Assembly (NCBI RefSeq): GCF_030065885.1
Contig: NZ_JASJCS010000055.1
Span: forward strand, 1 to 32,434
DNA: 32,434 nt
Source of the DNA: Ilumatobacter sp.
GTDB lineage: Bacteria; Actinomycetota; Acidimicrobiia; Acidimicrobiales; Ilumatobacteraceae
Direction: 5' to 3'
The position numbers and the translations under genes are program-made. Position 1 is the stretch's first letter. Each line of letters opens with the position of its first letter. A model generated the notes under the pieces. The model was given only the letters and a program-made list of their open reading frames with translations. It searched no databases and was not told where the DNA came from. Positions 23,115 through 31,041 of the stretch are shown piece by piece.

Positions 23115-25331
23115 TCACCGATGCGCCAGTTCGGTCGCGGCCTCGACGATCGTCTCGACGTCGACGAGCACGAGGTTGGCGGCCTCCCCGAGCGGGACGA
23201 ACGAGTCGTCGGCGGCCACCCGGGCGACCGACCCCCCGAAACCGCGTTCGACGAGGCCGGCGACGATGCCCTCGCCGGCACCACCCGAATGGCGCGTCTC
23301 GTCGACCACCAGCACCTTCCCGAGTGCCTCGGCGTGCTCGACGACGTCGTCGAGCGGCATCGGCGCCAGCCAGCGCAGGTCGTACACGCGGCACGAGATG
23401 CCGCTGCCGGCGAGTCGCTTCGCGGCGCGGAGCGACATCGCCAACCCGTTCGCCCAGGTGACGATGAGCACGTCGTCGCCGTCGCGGACCAGCCGCCCTG
23501 CTCCCACCGGCACGTGCTCGTCGGCCCAGCGCTCGGGCGCCGCGTACGGCGCGGTCCAGACGCCGTCGCCCTCCTCGTGCAGGTCGCGCGTGTGGTACAG
23601 CGCGATCGGTTCGAGGAACACCGACACCGTCCCGTCGAGCGCCGCTGCGGCGACGCACGTCCGCAACATCGGCGCCGCGTCGGACGGGTGTGCGGGCGAG
23701 GCGATCACCAGGCCCGGGATGTCTCGCAGCACACCGATCGCATTGTCGTTGTGGAAGTGGCCACCGAAGCCGCGCTGGTAGGCGTAGCCGGCGATCCGGA
23801 CCACCATCGGGTTGCGGTACTGGCCGTTCGAGAAGAACGACAGGCTGGCACCTTCGCCGCGGAGCTGGTCCTCCGCGTTGTGCAGGTACGCGAGGTACTG
23901 GATCTCGGGGATCGGCACGAAGCCGCTCACACCGGCACCGAGGGCGAGGCCCAGGATCGCGTGCTCGTCGAGCAACGAGTCGAACACCCGGGCGGCGCCG
24001 AACCGTCGCTGCAGCCCGCGGGTGACGCCGTAGACGCCACCCTTGACGCCGACGTCCTCACCGAACACGAGGGTGTTCTTGGTGGCCGCCAGCACGTCGG
24101 TCAGGGCCCGGTTGATCGACTCGGCCAAGGTCAGCGGGCCCTCGTCCTCCGGCAGCCGCTCACCGAAGCCCGACGTGCGTGCCGCGGGCGGCGCCGGCTG
24201 CGATGCAGCCGAGCGAACCACGTCGGGCCGCCGCGGCGACAACGGCTCGATCACCTCGTCGCGGGTCGCCAGCGTCGGGTGCTCGACGAGGTCGAGCGCG
24301 ATCGTGCGGACCTCGGCGCGAGCGGCGAGCACGTGCGCGATCAGGTCCTCGGCGGTACGCCGCCCGGTCTCGATCAGTGCCGTCGCGGTCGCCGCGATCG
24401 GGTCGCGGGCCAGGTCGCGGCGGATCGAGGCCGCCGAGCGGTACCCCGATTCGACGTCGGTGCCGGCATGACCGAGGTACCGCACGGTTCTGAGGTGCAG
24501 GAGCGCCGGGCGACCGGTGCGCCGGATCTCGTCGGCGAGCTCGAGCGTCGTCCGGTACACGGCCACGGGGTCGGTGCCGTCGACGCGCTGGTAGCGCAGG
24601 TCCGGGCGGTTGGCCAGCGACGCCTCGACCCAGCCCGTCGGGGTGGGCACGCTGATCCCCCACCCGTTGTCCTCGCAGACGAACAGCAGCGGCACGGGGA
24701 GCCGGTTGTGGGCCGAGTAGCACGCCGCGTTGATCGCCCCCTGGGCAGTCGAGTGGTTGGCGCTCGCATCGCCGAACGAGCACACCGCCACCGCGTCGAG
24801 CGGCCACTCGAGGCGGACCCCGAGCCGACGGGCCCGTCCGATCGCTAGCGCGACGCCGACCGCCCGCGGGAGGTGTGATGCGATCGTCGAGGTCTGCGGG
24901 ATCACGTTGAGCTCGCGGTGGCCGAACACCTTGTGCCGGCCGCCGGCGATCGGCTCGGCGGCGAGTGCGAGCTTGCCCATGAGCACGTCGCGGACGGCGT
25001 CGTGGCCCGGGCGCTGCAACGCCCGCGCGCAGTAGAAGCCGCCCGATCGATAGTGCAGCAACGCCGGATCGGTGAGGCGCAGCGCGGCGGCAACAGCCGC
25101 GTTGCTCTCGTGCCCGGCCGAGCCGATCGTGTAGTAGCCGTGCCCCCGCGCCCTCAGCCAACGGGCCGTGTGATCGAGGGCGCGGCTCTGCACCTGCGCG
25201 ACGAAGATGTCCTCGAGCGGCACGCCCGCCACGTCCACCGGCTCGCCCTCGGCGGGTGCCGCGGCGATCGCGTCGAGCAGCGACCGTTCGAGGTCGTGCA
25301 GGTCGTCGGGCAGCGTCGCCACGCGCGGCAT
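23115..25331 (-). CDS. fused E1 alpha-beta 2-oxoacid dehydrogenase
   Basis: A 738-residue thiamine-diphosphate enzyme with both E1 chains in one polypeptide. The alpha part (about 1-360) has GYYTIGSAGHESNAAVAAAL, ARALQRPGHDAV, and the cofactor motif FGDASANHSTAQGAINAA (GDA at 187-189, Asn 201). A Pro/Ala-rich linker follows near 370-400. The beta part (about 405-738) has NTLVFGEDVGVKGGVYGVT, GFVPIPEIQYLAYLHNAEDQ and the transketolase C-terminal VLVVDETRHSGGAGEG. E1 decarboxylates a 2-oxoacid (pyruvate or branched-chain type) and acylates an E2 lipoyl domain. No E2 or E3 gene is in the window. Start ATG 25331 is chosen; the frame upstream belongs to a shadow. Confidence 0.88.
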   Translation of the reverse strand: MPRVATLPDDLHDLERSLLDAIAAAPAEGEPVDVAGVPLEDIFVAQVQSRALDHTARWLRARGHGYYTIGSAGHESNAAVAAALRLTDPALLHYRSGGFYCARALQRPGHDAVRDVLMGKLALAAEPIAGGRHKVFGHRELNVIPQTSTIASHLPRAVGVALAIGRARRLGVRLEWPLDAVAVCSFGDASANHSTAQGAINAACYSAHNRLPVPLLFVCEDNGWGISVPTPTGWVEASLANRPDLRYQRVDGTDPVAVYRTTLELADEIRRTGRPALLHLRTVRYLGHAGTDVESGYRSAASIRRDLARDPIAATATALIETGRRTAEDLIAHVLAARAEVRTIALDLVEHPTLATRDEVIEPLSPRRPDVVRSAASQPAPPAARTSGFGERLPEDEGPLTLAESINRALTDVLAATKNTLVFGEDVGVKGGVYGVTRGLQRRFGAARVFDSLLDEHAILGLALGAGVSGFVPIPEIQYLAYLHNAEDQLRGEGASLSFFSNGQYRNPMVVRIAGYAYQRGFGGHFHNDNAIGVLRDIPGLVIASPAHPSDAAPMLRTCVAAAALDGTVSVFLEPIALYHTRDLHEEGDGVWTAPYAAPERWADEHVPVGAGRLVRDGDDVLIVTWANGLAMSLRAAKRLAGSGISCRVYDLRWLAPMPLDDVVEHAEALGKVLVVDETRHSGGAGEGIVAGLVERGFGGSVARVAADDSFVPLGEAANLVLVDVETIVEAATELAHR

Positions 25332-25454
25332 GGTACGCGGCACCTGCCTCGCGCACCCTGGTCCGGCGGCCTGCCGCCGTCGGGCCCCGCCGACACGGTC
25401 CGGATGCCGGGCGCGGGCACGACCGCCGTCGGCGCGTGCGCCAGACTGTGCGAC

Positions 25455-26390
25455 ATGTCGAGGATCGTCCGGGTCGGTGCTGCACAGCTGGGACCGATCG
25501 AGCGGCATCACTCCCGGGAGGAGGTCGTCGCTCGGCTGGTGTCGCTTTTGCAGGCGGCAGCCGACGACGGCTGCCGCCTCGTCGTGTACCCCGAGCTGGC
25601 GCTCACGACGTTCTTCCCGCGCTGGTTCGTCGACGACATCGCCACCGCCGACCACTGGTACGAGACCCACATGCCGAACGAGGCGACGCAGCCCCTGTTC
25701 GACGAGGCGCAGCGGCTCGGCATCGGCTTCTGCCTCGGCTACGCGTTGCTCGAGCACGACCCGGTCGGCGACGCGATCCGGCGGTGGAACGTCCAGACGC
25801 TGGTCGAGCGCGACGGCTCGATCGTCGGCACGTTCAAGAAGGTCCACATCCCCGGCCACGAGGGCCACGAGCCCGATCGGCCGTTCCAGCACCTCGAGCG
25901 CTACTACTTCGAGCCCTCTCCCGAGGGCTTCCACGTGTGGGACGCGTTCGGCGGGCGGGTCGGGATGATGATCTGCAACGACCGTCGCTGGCCGGAGTCG
26001 TACCGCGAGATGGGCATGCAGGGCGTCGAGATGATCCTCTGCGGCTACAACACGCCGCTCCACTACGCACCCGACCCGTCACAGGATCCGCTCCAGGGCT
26101 TCCACAACGCCCTCGTGATGCAGTCCGGCGCCTACCAGAACGGCACGTTCGTCATCGGTGTCGCCAAGGGAGGCACCGAGGAGGGTGTGCCCTCGCTGGC
26201 CGAGTCGTCGATCATCGCGCCGTCCGGTGAGATCCTGGCCAGCGCGACGACCGACGGCGACGAGCTGATCACCGCTGACTGCGACCTCGACTGGTGCCGG
26301 CAGTACAAGAACACGCTGTTCGACATGGACCGCTACCGCCGGCCCGAGGTGTACACGCGTCTGTCGGCACCGCCACGGAACGCGCCGTGA
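25455..26390 (+). CDS. N-carbamoyl-D-amino-acid hydrolase (nitrilase superfamily)
   Basis: A 311-residue amidohydrolase that closely resembles the D-carbamoylase of Agrobacterium: VVYPELALTTFFPRWF, FKKVHIPGHEGHE, RPFQHLERYYFEP, MMICNDRRWPE, CGYNTPLH and QSGAYQNGTFV are all in family order. The catalytic triad is Glu47, Lys129 and Cys174. The reaction releases D-amino acid, CO2 and ammonia from N-carbamoyl-D-amino acids. A hydantoinase or racemase, the usual partners, is absent from the window. It is divergent from the fused E1 gene (123 bp apart) and its TGA overlaps the GTG of the next gene. Other ureido or amide substrates remain possible. Confidence 0.88.
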   Translation: MSRIVRVGAAQLGPIERHHSREEVVARLVSLLQAAADDGCRLVVYPELALTTFFPRWFVDDIATADHWYETHMPNEATQPLFDEAQRLGIGFCLGYALLEHDPVGDAIRRWNVQTLVERDGSIVGTFKKVHIPGHEGHEPDRPFQHLERYYFEPSPEGFHVWDAFGGRVGMMICNDRRWPESYREMGMQGVEMILCGYNTPLHYAPDPSQDPLQGFHNALVMQSGAYQNGTFVIGVAKGGTEEGVPSLAESSIIAPSGEILASATTDGDELITADCDLDWCRQYKNTLFDMDRYRRPEVYTRLSAPPRNAP

Positions 26391-27520
26391 GGCGTGACGG
26401 CCGCAGCGATGGCGAGGCGATGCCGATCGAGCTCGCGGTCGAGCAACGGGTCGATCACTTCGAAGTCCCCCTCACCGGACAGCAGCAGGCCTCGGCGGAT
26501 GCGACCGGCCCACCACCGCCGGTCGATTGGCGTCGGACCACTGCGCTCGCGTCGCTCGCCGGCGTGGCGCTCGGGGTGATCGTCGCCGCACTCATCATCG
26601 CCGCCGCCGACGACGACCCGGCCGGCGCCCCACCGGTGCCGACCACGACCGGCGCCGCGACCGCGCCGGCGTCTGCCCCGCCGCTCGGCGGCCAGGACAC
26701 GCTGCCGGCACCGGCGGTCGGTGCGCCCGGCACGACGTCGAGCACCGTGCTCGTCGACGCGGCGCGCGCGACCACGCCGGCGTTCCCCCCGGTCGTCGGC
26801 CTGAGCAGCGAGGAGATCGACGGCTTCAACCTCGCGGTGGCGCTCGGCTCGGCGGGCAACGACCTCCCCCGCGTGGCGACGACGAGTCTGGTGGTGGGGC
26901 GCGACGGCTTCACGACCGACGTCGAGGTCGAGCGCGACCCCGTCAACGACCGCTACGAGGTGAGACAGCGTCTGACGGCCGGCCGGAGCGAGCCCGTCGT
27001 CCAGCACCTGATCATCGACGTCCCGGACGGCTTCACCTACATCGGCCTCGCGGTGGAAGGGTCGCCGCCGAGCCGGTGGGAGCGGTACGCCAACGATCTG
27101 CTCGCCGCCTCGGCCGGCTTGACCGACATGCGCGCCTTCGCCGAACCCCTGTTGCTCGGGCCGGTGCGGCTCGACTCGATCGGCGCCGCGACCGTCGACG
27201 ACACCGCGCAGGTGGTCGAGTTGCCCGGCGGGCGCGGGCGCGCACGCGAGTTCCGCGTCACCCTGCCGGCCGATGCGATCCCGTCGTGGGCCCCGTACGC
27301 GCTCGGACCCGTCGACGCCCCCAGTCCGTCGGCATCGACGCCGATCGCGTTCACGGTCTACGTGACGGGCGGCGACGAGATCCGGCGTGTCGACAGCACG
27401 ATTGCGTTCGGTTCGACGACCCAGAGCATCACGCACGAGATCGTCGCGGCGCGGTCGGTCGACATCGCCCTCCCGCCCGGCGACCGCGTCTTCGAGGGGA
27501 GCTTCGTGACGGGGGGTTGA
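26387..27520 (+). CDS. unknown membrane-anchored protein with extracytoplasmic domain
   Basis: A protein of about 377 residues that I cannot assign to a family. A hydrophilic N-terminus of about 55 residues is followed by one transmembrane segment (LASLAGVALGVIVAALIIAAA), a Pro/Thr/Ala-rich linker of about 80 residues, and a C-terminal domain rich in beta-strand-like Val/Thr patterns (for example FTTDVEVERDPVNDRYEVRQ and a later TPIAFTVYVTGG). The topology implies an outward-facing domain. The GTG at 26387 overlaps the stop of the carbamoylase gene (GTGA); ATG 26420 is an alternative that keeps the membrane segment. Coupling to the carbamoylase gene suggests shared expression, not a known function. 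Confidence 0.7.
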   Translation: MRRDGRSDGEAMPIELAVEQRVDHFEVPLTGQQQASADATGPPPPVDWRRTTALASLAGVALGVIVAALIIAAADDDPAGAPPVPTTTGAATAPASAPPLGGQDTLPAPAVGAPGTTSSTVLVDAARATTPAFPPVVGLSSEEIDGFNLAVALGSAGNDLPRVATTSLVVGRDGFTTDVEVERDPVNDRYEVRQRLTAGRSEPVVQHLIIDVPDGFTYIGLAVEGSPPSRWERYANDLLAASAGLTDMRAFAEPLLLGPVRLDSIGAATVDDTAQVVELPGGRGRAREFRVTLPADAIPSWAPYALGPVDAPSPSASTPIAFTVYVTGGDEIRRVDSTIAFGSTTQSITHEIVAARSVDIALPPGDRVFEGSFVTGG

Positions 27521-27596
27521 ACGGGCTCCGCCGGTCGGCAATGCCGGATCGGCTGCGCCTTCCGAGCTCGCCGCCTCCGCTCCCGCTTCGGCGCTG

Positions 27597-27613
27597 CGAG
27601 CCCTCCGGGCTCG
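27597..27613 (+). terminator. Hairpin after the membrane-anchored protein gene
   Basis: CGAGCCC and GGGCTCG pair around a TCC loop, 76 bases after the stop codon at 27520. There is no T-tract, as is common in very GC-rich genomes. The rest of the 249-base gap holds no gene I can support. Confidence 0.4.
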
Positions 27614-27723
27614 GCCCACCTCCGCGGCGCGACGCGGTCGGCCGGTGACACGGGTCGCTTCGCGTCGAGAAGGCAGAACGGTTGCCGGCCCTTCGCCTCG
27701 TCGGACACATCGTCGTGCGACTA

Positions 27724-27740
27724 GGTTCAACGATCGAACC
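27724..27740. promoter_or_regulatory. Operator candidate before the molybdopterin oxidoreductase gene
   Basis: GGTTC and GAACC arms flank AACGATC, 29 bases before the ATG at 27770. It sits where a repressor would block transcription. The HxlR-type regulator encoded at the end of this transcription unit is the natural candidate for binding, which would make it autoregulatory. This is inference from position. Confidence 0.35.
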
Positions 27741-27769
27741 CACCCTCCGAACTCGAACGGGAGCCGATC

Positions 27770-30067
27770 ATGACCGACTTGCAGGAGCGCCGCGAGCAGA
27801 CGACGACTACCGCCGCCGACGAGTGGCACCAGACCGCCTGCATCCTCTGCTCGGCCAACTGCGGCGTCGAGGTCCGCCTCGACGGCCGCCGGTTCGCCCG
27901 GATCCGCGGGAACAAGGCCCACGTCGGCTCGCAGGGCTACACGTGCGAGAAGGCACTCCGGCTCGACCACTACCAGAACATGCAGGGTCGGCTGACGGCG
28001 CCGATGAAGCGCCTGCCCGACGGCAGCTACGTCGAGGTCGACTGGGACACCGCCATCCGTGAAGTGGCCGACGGCTTCCGGGGCGTCGTCGACCGCCACG
28101 GCGGCGACAAGATCCTCTACTACGGCGGCGGCGGGCAGGGGAACCACCTCGGCGGGGCGTACGGCGCTGCGACCCGCCGGGCGCTCGGCATCACCCGGCG
28201 GTCGAACGCGCTCGCCCAGGAGAAGACCGGCGAGGCGTGGGTCGAGGGCCGCATGTTCGGCACCCACACCCACGGCCACTTCGCCGACGCCGAGGTGGCG
28301 GTCTTCCTCGGCAAGAACCCGTGGCACTCGCACGGCTTCGACCAGGCCCGCCGCGTGCTCAAGGAGATCGCGGCCGACGAGTCGCGCACGATGATCGTCA
28401 TCGACCCGCGTCGCACCGAGACCGCCGACCTCGCCGACCACTGGCTGGCGGTCAAGCCGGGCGGCGACGCGTACCTGCTGGCGGCGATCGCCGGCGCGCT
28501 CGTCGACGAGGGCCTCGCCGACACGGCGTGGCTCGCCGCCAACACCACCGGCGCGGAGGAGACGATGGCGCTCTTCCGCGGTCTCCCGATCGCCGATCTC
28601 GCCGAGCGCTGCGGCATCGACGAGGCGGTCATCCGCGCCGTCGCCCGGCGGCTGGCCGGGGCCAGCAGCGTGGCGGTGTACGAAGACCTCGGCATCGAGA
28701 TGGCGCCGAACTCGACGCTCGTCTCGTACCTCCAGCGAGCGATCTGGGTGCTCGTCGGCGCCTACGGCGAACCGGGCGGCATGAGCGCGCACTCGTCGCT
28801 CGTGCCGTTGTTCAGCTACGGCGCCTCGGGCAACGAGCCGACCGATCCCGTCACCGGTGGCCCCGTCATCTCGGGTCTCACGCCCTGCAACGAGCTGGCC
28901 GACGGCGTGCTGAGCGATCACCCCGACCGGGTCCGGGCGATGCTGATCGAGAGCGGCAACCCCGTTCACTCGCTCGCCGAGTCCGACAAGTTCCGCCGAG
29001 CCATGCGCAAGTGCGAATTCACCGTCGTGATCGACATCACGATGACCGAGACCGCCGAGCAGGCCGACTACGTCCTGCCGGCCGCGTCGCAGTACGAGAA
29101 GGTCGAGACCACCTTCTTCGGCGTCGGGTTCCCCGACAACTGGGCGTGCCTGCGCCCACCGGTCCTCGAACCGCTCGCGGGCACCCTGCCCGAACCCGAG
29201 ATCCACACCCGGCTGGTCCGCGAGCTCGGCCTGCTCGACGACATCGACATCGAGGGCCTGCGGGCCGCCGCCGACGACGGCGAAGAGGCCTTCTCGCAGG
29301 CGTTCATGGAGGCTGCCATGAGCGACCCGAACGTCGCCGGCATCGGCGCGATCGTCCTCTACGAGACCCTCGGCCGCACGCTGCCCGCCGGCATGGAGGG
29401 CGCCGCGGCGCTGTGGTTCTCGGCTCACCAGGTGGCGATGCGGTATCCCGACGCCGTCCGAAGCGCCGGGTTCGAAGGTGAGGGCACCGAGCTCGGCGCA
29501 GCGCTCTGGCGCGAGTTGGTCTCGAACCCGAACGGCGTCGTGTTCACCCGGCACGAGCACGCCGACTCGTGGACCCTGCTGAAGACGCCCGACCAGAAGA
29601 TCCAGCTCGCGATCCCCGAGTTGTTCGACGACATCCGCGCGCTCGTCGACGAGATGCCGGAGTACACGTCCGACGAGTTCCCGTTCGTGCTGTCGGCCGG
29701 CGAACGCCGCTCGTTCACCGCCAACACGATCATGCGCGACCCGGCATGGCGCAAGCGCGACGCCGAGGGCGCCCTCCGGCTGTCACCCGCCGACGCTGCC
29801 TCGATCGGCGTCCGCGACGGCGATCGCGTCCGCATCACGACTCCGGGTGGCACCGCCGTCGCGGTGGCCGAGGTCACCGACACGATGATGGACGGCCACG
29901 TCGCGCTCCCGAACGGTCTCGGCCTGTCGTATGCGCCCGCGGGCGGGGATCCCGAGCTCACCGGGGTCGCGCCGAACGAGCTGACCACGACCGATTGGCG
30001 GGACAAGATCGCGGGCACACCGTGGCACAAGCACGTGCCGGCCCGCCTCGAGGCGGTGGCCCGGTGA
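27770..30067 (+). CDS. molybdopterin oxidoreductase with N-terminal [4Fe-4S] site
   Basis: A 765-residue enzyme of the DMSO-reductase superfamily. The N-terminal cluster site is C24-x2-C27-x3-C31-x27-C59 (TACILCSANCG to GYTCEKA). Molybdopterin-contact motifs include FLGKNPWHSHGFDQARRVLK, MIVIDPRRTETADLADHWL, IESGNPVHSLAES and TMTETAEQADYVLPAAS, and the C-terminal beta-barrel domain starts near residue 640 (LSAGERRSFTANT, then GVRDGDRVRI). At the region where the metal ligand is usually Cys, Sec or Ser, the sequence is RSNALAQEKTGEAWV, without Cys. No signal peptide is seen, so it should be cytoplasmic. Its substrate is unknown. It is coupled to an HxlR regulator gene by a GTGA overlap. Confidence 0.88.
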   Translation: MTDLQERREQTTTTAADEWHQTACILCSANCGVEVRLDGRRFARIRGNKAHVGSQGYTCEKALRLDHYQNMQGRLTAPMKRLPDGSYVEVDWDTAIREVADGFRGVVDRHGGDKILYYGGGGQGNHLGGAYGAATRRALGITRRSNALAQEKTGEAWVEGRMFGTHTHGHFADAEVAVFLGKNPWHSHGFDQARRVLKEIAADESRTMIVIDPRRTETADLADHWLAVKPGGDAYLLAAIAGALVDEGLADTAWLAANTTGAEETMALFRGLPIADLAERCGIDEAVIRAVARRLAGASSVAVYEDLGIEMAPNSTLVSYLQRAIWVLVGAYGEPGGMSAHSSLVPLFSYGASGNEPTDPVTGGPVISGLTPCNELADGVLSDHPDRVRAMLIESGNPVHSLAESDKFRRAMRKCEFTVVIDITMTETAEQADYVLPAASQYEKVETTFFGVGFPDNWACLRPPVLEPLAGTLPEPEIHTRLVRELGLLDDIDIEGLRAAADDGEEAFSQAFMEAAMSDPNVAGIGAIVLYETLGRTLPAGMEGAAALWFSAHQVAMRYPDAVRSAGFEGEGTELGAALWRELVSNPNGVVFTRHEHADSWTLLKTPDQKIQLAIPELFDDIRALVDEMPEYTSDEFPFVLSAGERRSFTANTIMRDPAWRKRDAEGALRLSPADAASIGVRDGDRVRITTPGGTAVAVAEVTDTMMDGHVALPNGLGLSYAPAGGDPELTGVAPNELTTTDWRDKIAGTPWHKHVPARLEAVAR

Positions 30068-30510
30068 GGCGCACCCGCTTCGATCGGGCGCACTGCCCGG
30101 TCGCCCGCACGACCGACCTGCTCGGCGACTGGTGGACGCCGATCGTGCTGCGCGAGCTGTTGCTCGGTCGCCGGCGGTTCAACGACATCCAGGAACGGCT
30201 CGACATCAGTCGCGCCACCCTGTCGCAGCGTCTGAAGCGACTCGAGGCCGAGCAGGTGGTCGAGCGGGTGCAGTACGCCGAGCATCCCGACCGCTTCGAG
30301 TACCGGCTCACCGACAAGGGTCGGGCGCTGTGGGAGGTCGTCGTCGCGATGTGGCAGTTCGGCGACGACTGGATGTTCGCCGAGTCGTCGGGCGCGCAGA
30401 TCGAACTGATCGACAAGCGCACCGGCCAACCGATCCGGGCGGCCATGGTCGACGCCACCACCGGCGAACCCCTCGACCTGGCGAGCACCAGGGTGCGCCT
30501 CCGCCGCTGA
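30064..30510 (+). CDS. HxlR-family transcriptional regulator
   Basis: A 148-residue winged-helix regulator. The family signature is complete: HCPVARTTDLLGDWWTPIVL, then RRRFNDIQERLDISRATLSQ (recognition helix), RLKRLEAEQVVERVQY and YRLTDKGRALWEVV. The conserved N-terminal Cys (residue 11) is used for redox or electrophile sensing in some family members such as YodB and HypR. The C-terminal 45 residues, with IELIDKRTGQPI, extend beyond the usual 110-120. The GTG at 30064 overlaps the stop of the molybdopterin gene, so it likely controls that gene, possibly through the palindrome at 27724-27740. Confidence 0.9.
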   Translation: MRRTRFDRAHCPVARTTDLLGDWWTPIVLRELLLGRRRFNDIQERLDISRATLSQRLKRLEAEQVVERVQYAEHPDRFEYRLTDKGRALWEVVVAMWQFGDDWMFAESSGAQIELIDKRTGQPIRAAMVDATTGEPLDLASTRVRLRR

Positions 30511-30519
30511 CGCACGACG

Positions 30520-30572
30520 GTCGACGCCCGGCGATCGAGCGTCGACGCCGCTGTGCCGGGTCCGGCACGGCG
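30520..30572. terminator. Two adjacent hairpins between convergent genes
   Basis: First, GTCGACGC (30520-30527) pairs with GCGTCGAC (30539-30546) around an 11-base loop. Second, GTGCCGG (30553-30559) pairs with CCGGCAC (30562-30568), extended outward through a wobble to 30549-30572. They lie between the HxlR stop (30510) and the VOC gene stop (30613) and are self-complementary in both directions. No T-tract is present. Confidence 0.45.
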
Positions 30573-30612
30573 TGTCGGGAGCCGGCTCAGCCGCGGGGCG
30601 ATCCCGATCAGA

Positions 30613-31011
30613 TCAGTCGTCGAGCTCGTAGGCGAGGGCGTGGCGCGGCTCGTAGAGCATCATCTCACCGGCGCCGGGCACGGCGATCGTGGTGGTCAAC
30701 CCGAACCCCTCGTCGACGATCTCGCCGGTGACGTCGACACCCTTGGCGCGCAGCTCGTCGACGGTCGCCGCGATGTCGTCGCACATCAGCGACGACCGGT
30801 GGGTGGGAATGGCGCCCCACTGCTCGCCATCGGGCCCCTGCGTCGGGTGGACGCCGAGCTCGCTCGGCCGGGTCTTGAAGATCAGCCAGCCACCGCCGAC
30901 GTCGACCGCCGGCCACTCGAGCACGTGGCGGAAGAAGGCCCGAGTCGCCTCCGGATCGTCCGAGTAGATGATCGTGTGGAAGCCGTTGATCATCGCCACA
31001 CCGTAGGACAT
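30613..31011 (-). CDS. VOC-superfamily (glyoxalase/dioxygenase-like) protein
   Basis: A 132-residue (or 126 from ATG 30993) protein of the vicinal-oxygen-chelate fold, with two beta-alpha-beta-beta-beta units: the first FHTIIYSDDPEATRAFFRHV then WLIFKTRPSELGVHP, the second SLMCDDIAATVDELRAKGVD then TTTIAVPGAGEMMLYEPRHA. VOC proteins include glyoxalases, dioxygenases and antibiotic-resistance binders; possible metal ligands are His in FHT and Glu in MLYEP. No specific substrate can be named. It is the third gene of a minus-strand unit after the carbonic anhydrase and the NmrA-like gene, 30 bases downstream of the latter. Confidence 0.8.
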   Translation of the reverse strand: MSYGVAMINGFHTIIYSDDPEATRAFFRHVLEWPAVDVGGGWLIFKTRPSELGVHPTQGPDGEQWGAIPTHRSSLMCDDIAATVDELRAKGVDVTGEIVDEGFGLTTTIAVPGAGEMMLYEPRHALAYELDD

Positions 31012-31041
31012 CGAGTCGACCGCCAGATCCGGCGCCGCGCA

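Noticed and set aside
21320..23461. A 713-codon plus-strand open frame
   Set aside because: It mirrors the carboxylase beta gene, whose own translation is a full-length family match; the plus-strand protein has no domain pattern.
23121..24848. A 575-codon plus-strand open frame
   Set aside because: Antisense to the fused E1 gene with no recognisable motif.
26333..29560. A 1075-codon open frame on the minus strand
   Set aside because: It lies opposite the carbamoylase, membrane protein and molybdopterin genes and is composed of low-complexity Arg/Ala/Asp/Val sequence; it exists because GC-rich third positions remove stops.
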